From positions 1 to 64,000 of the forward strand of contig JAZDFB010000136.1 in NCBI GenBank assembly GCA_043808305.1: a DNA stretch of 64,000 nucleotides, written 5' to 3'. How positions within the stretch are numbered: position 1 is the stretch's first letter; each line of letters opens with the position of its first letter. Below, piece by piece: positions 53,000-60,992 of the stretch. Under the pieces are notes generated by a model. It made no database searches and was not told the origin of the DNA. It saw only the letters and a program-made list of their open reading frames with translations. This DNA comes from JBBAAP01 sp043808305 (GTDB lineage: Bacteria > Planctomycetota > MHYJ01 > JACQXL01). The position numbers and the translations under genes are program-made.

Positions 53000-54649
53000 T
53001 TATCTCTGTTCTTCGACCAAGCTTATGGCCCGGCGCGGGCATTCGGTCACGCACACGCCGCAACCCTTGCAATAATCGTAATTGAACTCGTAGCCCGAGC
53101 TTTTCTTAATCACGGCCATATCCGGGCAGAAGATAAAGCAGTTATCGCATTTATTGCACACCCCGCAGCTGAAACAGCGGGTTGATTCTTTATGAAGCAC
53201 ATCGTCCTTATAACCCTGGAGCACCTCGTCAAAACTATTGGTCCTCTGAGCCAAAGGCAGTTTCTGCAACCCCATCCTCGGCTCCGTTTCAAAGTAAGCC
53301 GTATTGAGCTCCTCGAACGCTACCGGTTTGGTTGTTTTGGGCTGAGGTTCCTTGACCCTGCCCTTAACCAGGTATTCATTGATAGCCAAAGCCGCCCGCT
53401 TGCCCGCGCCGATGGCCTCAACCACGGTGCGCGGCCCGGTCAGGGCATCGCCGCCCGCGAACACGCCGTTAACCACGGTCATGCCGTTGCCGTCGGCACG
53501 TATCCAGCCGTCATTCAACACGCCCGGCGGCAGGAACGAAGTGTCAACCATCTCGCCGATGGCCGTAATGATGCCGTCCAGCTTGACCTTGAAATTGGAG
53601 CCCTTTATCGGCACCGGCGACCGCCGGCCGGATTTGTCCACCGGCCCCAGCTTCATCCGGATGCACTCCAACCCGGTTATCTTAGAACCCTTGGTCAATA
53701 TCTTTACCGGGGCCGTCAGGAATAGGAACGGTATCTTCTCCTCCTCGGCCTCGTGTATTTCATCAGGAATAGCCGGCATCTCGCCCTTGGTCCGGCGATA
53801 GATAATAAGCGGTTCCTTGCCCATCCGGAGCAGGCTCCGGGCCGCGTCCATAGCCGCGTTGCCGCCGCCGATGACCGCAATCTCCTTGCCCAGCCTGGGC
53901 TTATTGCCTTTGGCCAGCATATCCAGGAACTCCAGCGCCGGGATAATGTTCGGGTTATCCTCGCCCGGGATACCCAGTTTACGTTCCAGGTACGCGCCGG
54001 TGGCGATGAACACCGCGTCATATTCGCAGGTCAAACCGGCAAACGATACATTCTTGCCTATCCTGACCCTGGTCTTGACATTTACGCCCAGTTTGATAAT
54101 CCGGTCTATTTCGGCCTGGGCAATCCGCTTGGGCAACCGATATGAAGGTATGGCATTGGTCAAAAGTCCGCCCAGCCGCGATGATGCCTCAAATATAGTC
54201 GGACGATACCCCATCAGTGCCAATTGGTAAGCGCAGGAAAGCCCGGCCGGTCCGCCTCCAACGATGGCAACCTTCTTGGCCTTCTTCCTGGCCGGCCTCT
54301 TAAAACCCAGCTTCTTGGCCAGCCCGTAATCGCCGATGAACCGCTCGACATTATGCACCGCGATGGCCTCGTCGTAAGAAGCCCGGTTGCAGGCCGTCTC
54401 GCAGGGATGGAAACATACCCGCCCGCAGGTAGCCGGCAACGGATTATTCTTGGTCAACAGCTCCCAGGCCTGGCGGTATTTATTATTATTGAGCAGGTCG
54501 ATATAACCCTGGATTTCCTCGCCGGCCGGACAGGCGTCGTTGCAAGGCGCCAGTTTATTCTCGTAAACCGGCCGGAAATTGCGCCAGGAACCGGTCTTGT
54601 TATAGAGAGTCGAGTCGAACGAAATTGCCCAGGGCGGTAGTTTTTTCAT
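53000..54649 (-). CDS. GltD-like FAD protein fused to two-cluster ferredoxin (delta-type subunit)
   Basis: This 549-residue protein has an N-terminal Fe-S domain (APCNDACPAG ... TCGRVCFHPCETACNR), an FAD site (VAIVGGGPAGLSCAYQLALMGYRPTIFE), an NAD(P) site (IAVIGGGNAAMDAARSLLRMG), and a C-terminal ferredoxin part with CFSCGVCNKCDNCFIFCP and CKGCGVCVTECP for two [4Fe-4S] clusters. It stands where porD is in other operons, and joins a GltD/NfnB-type NAD(P)H:acceptor module to the ferredoxin subunit. That may let the complex pass electrons to NAD(P). It starts 2 nt after porG. Confidence 0.9.
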   Translation of the reverse strand: MKKLPPWAISFDSTLYNKTGSWRNFRPVYENKLAPCNDACPAGEEIQGYIDLLNNNKYRQAWELLTKNNPLPATCGRVCFHPCETACNRASYDEAIAVHNVERFIGDYGLAKKLGFKRPARKKAKKVAIVGGGPAGLSCAYQLALMGYRPTIFEASSRLGGLLTNAIPSYRLPKRIAQAEIDRIIKLGVNVKTRVRIGKNVSFAGLTCEYDAVFIATGAYLERKLGIPGEDNPNIIPALEFLDMLAKGNKPRLGKEIAVIGGGNAAMDAARSLLRMGKEPLIIYRRTKGEMPAIPDEIHEAEEEKIPFLFLTAPVKILTKGSKITGLECIRMKLGPVDKSGRRSPVPIKGSNFKVKLDGIITAIGEMVDTSFLPPGVLNDGWIRADGNGMTVVNGVFAGGDALTGPRTVVEAIGAGKRAALAINEYLVKGRVKEPQPKTTKPVAFEELNTAYFETEPRMGLQKLPLAQRTNSFDEVLQGYKDDVLHKESTRCFSCGVCNKCDNCFIFCPDMAVIKKSSGYEFNYDYCKGCGVCVTECPRRAISLVEEQR

Positions 54650-54651
54650 AC

Positions 54652-55227
54652 TTATAAATTAATCAGTTTATTATGGCTTTTAACGATACTGGCCGCTTCT
54701 TCCGCGGCCTTGACATTGGTAACCGGGTCAGACGGCACGGCCAGTCCGATGGATTTCCGCAGGATTGCTAATTTCAGGCCGACGCGCAAAGGCAGCCGGC
54801 ATACCGCGCCCAGGATGGCCGTATTGACAATCGGCGCCGTCTTTGCGCCCAGATGGTATTTGATAGCCACGCCGGTCGCGTCCACCGTGGCCACGTTGAA
54901 ACGCTTGGGGAAGTTTAATTTATCCGAATCCTTATTGCTGTTAATCAGTATCCAGCCGCCGTCCTTGAGTCCGACGGTAACGTCGACCGAGTTCAATAGC
55001 ACCGGGTCAAGCACCACGATATGGTCCGGCTTGTAAATGCGGCAACGAATCCGGATAGGTTTGGTATCGATGCGCAGGTAAGCGGCCACCGGAGCGCCGC
55101 GCCGTTCCACGCCGAATTCCGGGAAGGTCTGCACCGACTGGCCCTGCCTGAAGAAGGCATCCGCCAAAATCTCAGAAGCCTTAACCGCGCCCTGGCCGCC
55201 GCGGCCGTGAATGCGAATTTCAATCAT
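54652..55227 (-). CDS. porG: 2-oxoacid:ferredoxin oxidoreductase, gamma subunit
   Basis: This 191-residue gamma subunit opens with IEIRIHGRGGQGAVKASEILADAFFRQGQSVQTFPEFGVERRGAPVAAYLRI, the hallmark of the POR/KOR gamma domain that binds CoA. It is the first gene of the operon porG-FAD/ferredoxin-porA-porB-chaN. Substrate choice (pyruvate or a branched or 2-oxoglutarate substrate) cannot be set from this subunit; the order and FERRGAP-type sequence fit pyruvate oxidoreductases. Confidence 0.92.
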   Translation of the reverse strand: MIEIRIHGRGGQGAVKASEILADAFFRQGQSVQTFPEFGVERRGAPVAAYLRIDTKPIRIRCRIYKPDHIVVLDPVLLNSVDVTVGLKDGGWILINSNKDSDKLNFPKRFNVATVDATGVAIKYHLGAKTAPIVNTAILGAVCRLPLRVGLKLAILRKSIGLAVPSDPVTNVKAAEEAASIVKSHNKLINL

Positions 55228-55615
55228 AACCGTTAAACGAAGAACATCTTTGCGGTTTCAGAATTTAGTGACTTCGTGTTTGAATAATCATAATGATATC
55301 CCCCAACGGGTCAAGAAAAAGAGATAAATTAAGGGAAAAGGGCGGCGCCAAGTAGCCGCACTCTACATACTACCTATCTTAGTGCCAGTTAGAGCCTGTG
55401 AGTTATGCTTCGGCAGTTGGAGCAAAGCGACTTACTGCCGAGCATCCTCGGCTGTAACTCATTACATTCTAACAGCCGATGGACTGGCACTTAGATCCCG
55501 AGCGTAGTCTCGGGGCCTACTACATACTAAGTAATATAAATTGACATTATCCCGAATCAAGCTTAAATCGTCTTTTGTCAAAGTTTATCCCCACGGATTC
55601 TGGCAGGATGGTAAA
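55228..55615. other. 388-nt intergenic region with hairpin cluster
   Basis: This region separates the porG start from the zinc-ribbon gene. It holds a compound hairpin cluster at 55382-55490, described separately, and otherwise AT/GC-mixed DNA without an open reading frame that I would trust. Confidence 0.5.
55382..55490. repeat. Nested hairpin cluster, conserved-loop copies 3 and 4
   Basis: An outer 8-bp stem GTGCCAGT/ACTGGCAC encloses two hairpins. At 55411-55440 CGGCAGT/ACTGCCG surrounds a 16-nt loop whose reverse complement is AAGTCGCTTTGCTCCA. At 55448-55479 TCGGCTGT/ACAGCCGA surrounds AACTCATTACATTCTA. Both loops match the family seen at 3987 and 21880, one in inverted orientation. A third loop-like stretch, TAGAGCCTGTGAGTTA, follows the first outer arm. 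Confidence 0.6.
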
Positions 55616-56173
55616 ATGAAAGACAACGACCCTGTCTCAACGGCAAAAAATTCCATGTTCTGCCCGCATTGCGGTAAAAGGAACTTCTTCCTCAGGCTGG
55701 ATTGCCGGCATTGCGGCAAGCCCATAAAGTCACAGTCCCAGCTTGACGCGGAACTAAAATCCATGTGGGAAAACCTGCCGCCTGAAGTGCAGAAGAAAAT
55801 AGAACGGAAAAACGCATCAGACCTGGAACGGTATTTCCGTGAAACCGCATTGGCGCGCAAGAGCCTGAAAAAGCACGTTATCACCATCGCCGTTGTTCTG
55901 GGCCTTATCGGACTATCCAGCGGCCTGTTCATCCTGCCCGATATCCTATTCGGCGCGCTGGCCGGATATATCCTGTGTAAAATGCAGGGCGGCGCCTTTT
56001 GGGGAATAGCGCTTTTCAGCGGAGAATATGCCATATCCCTGGCCATTAAATTCGACATGATGCCCGCTCAGTTTCTCGTCCTTACCGGAACATTTGGCCT
56101 TATATTGTGCGGAATATTCGGCCGGTTTTATGGAGCGCGCCTGGAAATGTATTACGCAGGCACAGATGATTAG
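55616..56173 (+). CDS. Zinc-ribbon membrane protein of unknown function
   Basis: This 185-residue protein begins with a double CxxC zinc ribbon (MFCPHCGKRNFFLRLDCRHCGKPI), then a charged helix, and three or four membrane helices from about residue 85 (VITIAVVLGLIGLSSGLFILPDILFGALAGYILC ... GTFGLILCGIFG). I chose the ATG at 55616 with AGGATGG upstream over an earlier ATG at 55541 that lacks one. Zinc-ribbon plus membrane proteins of this sort are common and mostly uncharacterised. It is a monocistronic gene. Confidence 0.75.
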   Translation: MKDNDPVSTAKNSMFCPHCGKRNFFLRLDCRHCGKPIKSQSQLDAELKSMWENLPPEVQKKIERKNASDLERYFRETALARKSLKKHVITIAVVLGLIGLSSGLFILPDILFGALAGYILCKMQGGAFWGIALFSGEYAISLAIKFDMMPAQFLVLTGTFGLILCGIFGRFYGARLEMYYAGTDD

Positions 56174-56252
56174 TGAATAGAATCTATGCTCTTCCTGCCC
56201 CGTTATGCGTTGTGTTTCCCGTCGCAACGGGAGCAAATCCCGCCGCAGCGGG

Positions 56253-56285
56253 AGAGGCACGCCTCTAAAGGGGTGAATGTCTCTG
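56253..56285. repeat. Dispersed repeat, copy B
   Basis: GAGGCACGCCTCTAAAGGGG followed by TGAATGTCTCTG matches the reverse complement of 31544-31576 with few differences. It lies between the zinc-ribbon gene and the second 22-bp array, next to CCCGTCGCAACGGG and TCCCGCCGCAGCGGGA palindromes at about 56219-56252. Confidence 0.5.
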
Positions 56286-56340
56286 TAATTATTGGCAGTT
56301 TGAACAAAGCCCTTCGGGAGCATTTTTTTTCCACGGTAGT

Positions 56341-56714
56341 ATGGGTTTTCGATATGCCCGGCACCCGTTTGCGATACGGATAGTACCCGTTTGCGATAGG
56401 CCTGATACCCCTTTGCGATACGCCTGATACCCCTTTGCGATACGGCCGGCACCCGTTTGCGATACGCCTGATACCCCTTTGCGATAGGCCTAGTACCCCT
56501 TTGCGATACGCCTGATACCCCTTTGCTATAGGCCTATTACCCCTTTGCGATACGGCTGGTACCCGTTTGCGATAGGCTTAGTACCCCTTTGCGATAGGCC
56601 TGGTACCCGTTTGCGATAGGCCTAGTACCCGTTTGCGATACGCTTAGTACCCCTTTGCGATAGGCTTAGTACCCGTTTGCGATAGACCTGGTACCCGTTT
56701 GCGATACAGGTATT
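56341..56714. repeat. 22-bp tandem repeat array 2 (17 units)
   Basis: Sixteen clear 22-bp units start at 56363 with core ACCCSTTTGCGATA followed by SGSCYTRGT-like bases; a degenerate unit precedes them at 56341. There are no spacers and no reading frame. The unit sequence differs from array 1, but the period is the same 22 bp and the flank is shared. Most variation falls at a few positions: G or C after ACCC, and the six bases after GATA. The last unit (56693-56714) is degenerate at its end. Confidence 0.88.
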
Positions 56715-56759
56715 AGGGGTTAAGGGGGAGGGGGGTAGGTATCTCCCCCCCCCTCCTAA
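56715..56759 (+). repeat. Conserved flank of 22-bp array 2
   Basis: After the last unit comes AGGGGTTAAGGGGGAGGGGG, then GGTATCTC, a run of eight C, and TCCTAA. The GGTATCTC/C-run/TCCTAA order matches the reverse complement of the flank at 20471-20492 beside array 1. The remaining DNA to 56894 shows no gene. Confidence 0.55.
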
Positions 56760-56894
56760 ATGGATAAAAACGAATTAAATGAAGAATTAAGATAAAAAGG
56801 GGTTATTTTAGGAAAACAGCGCCTTGGAATGGGCTAAATTAGCGGGATTCAGCCGAAGGTGTGCCCTACTTCGCCCTCCGAAGTAGCCGAAGGG

Positions 56895-56978
56895 CTACGA
56901 AGGACGGGTGTCACCGGGTGAAATCGTGGGTTTATCCCCGGCCGCCTGCCATTTGCCCTTAAATGATTTATAAGCCAT
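56895..56978 (-). CDS. Candidate 27-residue small protein
   Basis: A short frame MAYKSFKGKWQAAGDKPTIS, ending in GDTRPS, is preceded by AAAGGAGGAG 7 nt before the ATG, one of the strongest ribosome-binding sites in the window. The peptide is basic, without a signal or membrane segment. Its 3' end lies in a palindromic stretch (CTACTTCG/CGAAGTAG, 56862-56890). I do not recognise it. The longer frame that begins at 57089 lacks a ribosome site. It may be a real small protein or a remnant leader of a lost gene. Confidence 0.4.
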   Translation of the reverse strand: MAYKSFKGKWQAAGDKPTISPGDTRPS

Positions 56979-57107
56979 ATAATTTCTCCTCCTTTGGTTT
57001 TTACAAACTACGCCCTGCACATCAGTCAAATTACTCGTTACAGCCGACGGGAAGTATCTCCTTGACTCTCCAGAAAAGACTGCAGGCACCTACCCCGTTC
57101 CACAAGC

Positions 57108-57128
57108 AAAAAAACGGCGCGCGCCGGA
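57108..57128 (-). terminator. Rho-independent terminator of the FN3 lipoprotein gene
   Basis: Read on the minus strand, the stop codon is followed within 3 nt by CGGCGCGCGCCG, then seven T. The palindrome can fold into a short GC-only stem. Position and T-tract fit an intrinsic terminator. Confidence 0.6.
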
Positions 57129-60100
57129 TTACTCTATTATCTCTGACGGTGCGAAAACTGCTACTGAGTGCAACATATAGCCGAGGGTGCCGCTATAAAT
57201 CCAACTCATTGTATTTAAACCTGGAGATATCACTGCTTGAGTGCTGCATGCCCCCGTATTGTAATTGCTGATTTGGTCCCATCTTTCCATAGATGTGGAA
57301 GTAGTAAATGAACCGCTGCCGGTCTGGCCAACCACATCAACTATCCACGCTCCGCTATTCGGTACAGTAACATCGGTAGATATAGTCGTAGCTGATAAAT
57401 ATGTCATGTTAGCTGCAACTATCTCCGGGGCTTGTTGTTTTACGTTGTTAAGCGAAATGGCGCCGCCAACACAATTACCAACGACGCCGGGATAAGTAAT
57501 AAGAACCGTGTTGGAGCCGGCAGGCGGATTCAGCATATAATATAAATCTATCCCCACACCACCATTTCTATCAATCAGGCTTTTAGTCGAACCCGGCACT
57601 GTTGACATATTGACGCCATTAAATTTGACGCTGCTTATCCGGGAGGATGTGATACCACCGCCGTTGCATACGGCGCCGACAACCAAAACACGATTGTTAC
57701 CGATGCCGACTGTGTGTGTCCAGCTTATTGTAGAACTGTAGGTACTAGTGCTGGCGCTGGAAGCATCGAACGTGATGGTCTCGGCTGTGGCAGTAACGGC
57801 TGTGTAATCCTGAGCCGATTGATTAGTTCCGACATTGCTATACGTCCGCTGTGAAGAATTAAACGCGTATCCGGATTTTAGCGGTGTAACGGCGCCTGAC
57901 CAACCGGCGCCGACCTGCGCGCTATATACCCCGGAGCTGTTGGTAACGGTATCGGGACCGCCCAGCGGCAGGCCGCACATTGTCACCCCGGCCAGCGGTA
58001 CGCCGCTGACAGCCACCGTCCCGGAAATAGTATATTGAATAAGTTGCGAATCAAGATGTTTAATCAATGTCCGCAAGGCAACTTTGACATTGGCCGCGGC
58101 TTCGCTGGCGCTTAACATGCCGGCGACATGGGCAAACCCGGCAGCCACGCAGTGGTACTGGTCATCGGGGTCGCTGTGCAAATCCTGGTACCAGCTGTCG
58201 TGATATGCCATATACTCGCATAAAAACGTTTGCGGATCGCCGGTCCAATCAATCCAGGCCGTTGCGCCCAATCCGGAACCGTTGATAGCCTCAGCGATGG
58301 ATTCCAAAGGTAATGAGGAATTCCGCACATATCCTGAAGATTTTCCGGTATCAGGAGGCGCCGGGGTCGGTTGTGTCGGCGCCAGGTAGTCGCCGTACCA
58401 GGAAGAAAGGTTCCGGGCGTTGTATTCCATTTCAAACGTTTTAGTTAAATAAGATATGTCCATTCCATAACTCATAATCGCCACAGGATGAATCAGACCG
58501 GTAATCCGCCAAAAATCGCCGGTAGGCGCAGCCGGCGGCGACCACGAGCCGACATCCTGATAATCAACCTCGAAATCGCCATTGCCTTTTGGATTGATGC
58601 CTGCGCCGCCGGGGAATTCAGGGAAATAAGAGTAGATGTTGTAGCCGCGGCCTTCCCAGTTGGCCCCTTGCCAGCCGCCGGGATTTTGTGACAGGTTGGT
58701 GCTGAATTCGCGAAGCATCTCGTTGGTGTTGGGCCAGTAGCCGGTAAGCATTATGTTATTTGTCGGCCCGGTAGTAGTGAAACTCCAGACATTGCCTTGA
58801 GTTGTCAGGAAGGCATTTTTGGAGTCCACCCGCCAGTAATATGTCGTACGTACGGAAAGTTTCCCCGGGTTATAAGTGGTTCCGGCCTGATTGCCGATAA
58901 ATGTTCCCGGCGCGGTTGTGCCGAAATAAACATCATAAGAAGTTGCGTCGGTGGCTGAAGCCCAGGAAAGTTGAGCGGTGACTGAACAGGAGATTGCACC
59001 ATTAGAAGGACTCGGTGATGCTGCCTGGGCCGGCGGCAATGATGTTGTAAAACTCCAGACCTGGCCTGTGGTTGTCCCGCCGGTGTTCTTTGAATCAACC
59101 CGCCAATAGTAAACTCCGTTATCGGAAAGCGTCCCTGGATTATAAGCGGTTCCGGCCTGATTGCCGATAAACGTTCCCGGCGCGGTTGTGCCGAAATAGA
59201 CATCATAAGAAGTTGCGTCGGCGGCTGAAGCCCAGGAAAGTTGAGTGGTAGTTATGACACCAGCCGCGCCTTCAGCCGGATTAGGCGTGGTTACCTGTGC
59301 CGGCGGTGCCGGGTTCTTCGTCGTAAAACTCCAGACCTGACCTGTAGTTGTGCCGGTAGAATTCTTTGAATCTATCCGCCAGTAATAAATGGTAGTGAAA
59401 GCAAGAGCACCCGGGTTATAGGTTGTGGCTGTAGTTCCTGTTTGAGACAATGGCGGCGGGTTGGTTGTGCCGAAATAAACATCATAAGATGTTGCATCTT
59501 CGGCAGAGGCCCAGACCAGTTGGGTGGTAATGGAAACATTGGCCGCACTATCAGTGGGGATAGGCGATGCGACCTGTGCCGGCGGGGTCGGCGGTTTGGT
59601 GCTAAAACTCCAGATATTTCCTGTAGTCGTTCCCCCGCCGTTCTTAGAATCTATCCGCCAGTAATAAGTGGCGCTGAAGGCAAGAAATCCCGGATTATAA
59701 CCTGTTATGGCAATATTTGTTTGTGAAATAGGAGGCGGATTTGCCGTGCCAAAATAGACATCGTAGGATGTTGCCCCGCTGGCAGATGCCCAGGCCAGTT
59801 GCCTGGTGATAGAGATATTCGCAACACCATCAGCCGGATTGGGCGATGTTACCTGCGCCGGAGGAGGCGGCGGCGCTTCTGTGGTAAAACTCCAGACAAT
59901 GCCGGTTGTTGTGCCGCCGGAATTATTGGAGTTAACCCGCCAGTAATAGAGCGTGCTGTAAGAAAGCGTGCCGGCGCTGCAATATCCGTAAGCAGTATGG
60001 GTTTTATAATCCGGCGGATTAGATGTGCCTAAATAGACATCGTAGGAAGACGCACCAACGGCTGAAGCCCAGGACAATTGGGTATTGATAGACACATTGT

Positions 60101-60836
60101 TTGCGCCATCAGCCGGCGCAGGAGATGCAACCTGAACAGGCGGATTAAGAGGTGTCGTTGCATCCGCCTCATTAGACCAGGCGCTGCTTCCGACATTATT
60201 ATCTGCGCATACGCGGTAATAATAGGCGGTTGCTTCAGTAAGGCCGGTATCGGAATAAGATGTGATGCTTGCGCTGACGGTATCAATCTGGTTATAGGTA
60301 CCGGCTTGCCCGCCAGAGGCGGGTGCACGTTCTATTTTAAATCCTGTTTCATCCGCGGAGTTATCCGTCCAGGTGAGGTCAATCTGGGAAGCAGAAACGG
60401 CATTGGCCGCAAGGCCGGACGGCGCATTTGGCGCCGCGACATCGGTTACGGTGATAGTAATCGTTTCTTCGGCGGCGAGATAGGTCGGGTCTGTTACCCT
60501 GAACCTGATACCTGTATAAGTCCCCGCATTGTTATATGCAGGCGTCCAGGAAAATGTATGGGTGGCTGCATCAAAACTCGCCCCGAGCGGCGGATTAGAT
60601 ATCGTATAGGTCAGGGTATCTCCGTCCGGGTCTGTACCGGAAATGGTGAGTGTCAGTGTTGCGCCTTCGGCAATGGTTTGATTGCCGATAGGACTAAGTA
60701 CCGGCGCTCTATTTGCAACCGTTGCGCTGCTGCCGCTGCTTCCGCCTCCGCCACCGCAACCTCCGTAGTTCAGCGCGGTGATATAAGCAATAAACATAAT
60801 AACAATCGCTATTTTCAACAGGGAATTACTGCGCAT
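57129..60836 (-). CDS. Secreted FN3-repeat lipoprotein with pyroglutamyl-peptidase-like domain
   Basis: This 1235-residue exported protein has a hydrophobic N-terminus ending NYGGCGGGGG, likely a lipidated Cys. A cadherin-like domain spans about 45-132 (APVLSPIGNQTIAEGATLTL), an FN3 domain about 136-230, and five ~93-residue FN3-like repeats about 234-690 (PAQVTSPNPADG ... SYDVYFGT ... YYWRIDSKN ... WSFTT). Residues about 695-935 resemble C15 pyroglutamyl peptidases: TGYWPNTNEMLREFS, FLCEYMAYHDSWY with Cys873, and AGFAHVAGML with His903. A carboxypeptidase-regulatory-like domain and a beta-sandwich close the chain. The start was set at the ATG with AGAGG upstream. A terminator follows the stop. 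Confidence 0.85.
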   Translation of the reverse strand: MRSNSLLKIAIVIMFIAYITALNYGGCGGGGGSSGSSATVANRAPVLSPIGNQTIAEGATLTLTISGTDPDGDTLTYTISNPPLGASFDAATHTFSWTPAYNNAGTYTGIRFRVTDPTYLAAEETITITVTDVAAPNAPSGLAANAVSASQIDLTWTDNSADETGFKIERAPASGGQAGTYNQIDTVSASITSYSDTGLTEATAYYYRVCADNNVGSSAWSNEADATTPLNPPVQVASPAPADGANNVSINTQLSWASAVGASSYDVYLGTSNPPDYKTHTAYGYCSAGTLSYSTLYYWRVNSNNSGGTTTGIVWSFTTEAPPPPPAQVTSPNPADGVANISITRQLAWASASGATSYDVYFGTANPPPISQTNIAITGYNPGFLAFSATYYWRIDSKNGGGTTTGNIWSFSTKPPTPPAQVASPIPTDSAANVSITTQLVWASAEDATSYDVYFGTTNPPPLSQTGTTATTYNPGALAFTTIYYWRIDSKNSTGTTTGQVWSFTTKNPAPPAQVTTPNPAEGAAGVITTTQLSWASAADATSYDVYFGTTAPGTFIGNQAGTAYNPGTLSDNGVYYWRVDSKNTGGTTTGQVWSFTTSLPPAQAASPSPSNGAISCSVTAQLSWASATDATSYDVYFGTTAPGTFIGNQAGTTYNPGKLSVRTTYYWRVDSKNAFLTTQGNVWSFTTTGPTNNIMLTGYWPNTNEMLREFSTNLSQNPGGWQGANWEGRGYNIYSYFPEFPGGAGINPKGNGDFEVDYQDVGSWSPPAAPTGDFWRITGLIHPVAIMSYGMDISYLTKTFEMEYNARNLSSWYGDYLAPTQPTPAPPDTGKSSGYVRNSSLPLESIAEAINGSGLGATAWIDWTGDPQTFLCEYMAYHDSWYQDLHSDPDDQYHCVAAGFAHVAGMLSASEAAANVKVALRTLIKHLDSQLIQYTISGTVAVSGVPLAGVTMCGLPLGGPDTVTNSSGVYSAQVGAGWSGAVTPLKSGYAFNSSQRTYSNVGTNQSAQDYTAVTATAETITFDASSASTSTYSSTISWTHTVGIGNNRVLVVGAVCNGGGITSSRISSVKFNGVNMSTVPGSTKSLIDRNGGVGIDLYYMLNPPAGSNTVLITYPGVVGNCVGGAISLNNVKQQAPEIVAANMTYLSATTISTDVTVPNSGAWIVDVVGQTGSGSFTTSTSMERWDQISNYNTGACSTQAVISPGLNTMSWIYSGTLGYMLHSVAVFAPSEIIE

Positions 60837-60992
60837 ATGAAGCCTCTGGCGCCGAAGCGCCATGCCCCGATGGCACATCGGGACACTTTCTTTTCCGAGT
60901 TATTTTAGGAAAGAATATATCTTAATTAAATACATTCTAAGCTCATTGGTGAATTTTGTCAAGGATTTAGGCCACGCTAATGCGCTATGTTA

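Noticed and set aside
60078..60908. 276-residue plus-strand frame rich in Arg, Cys and Gly
   Set aside because: Antisense to the FN3-repeat gene; its composition follows from the repeat codons.
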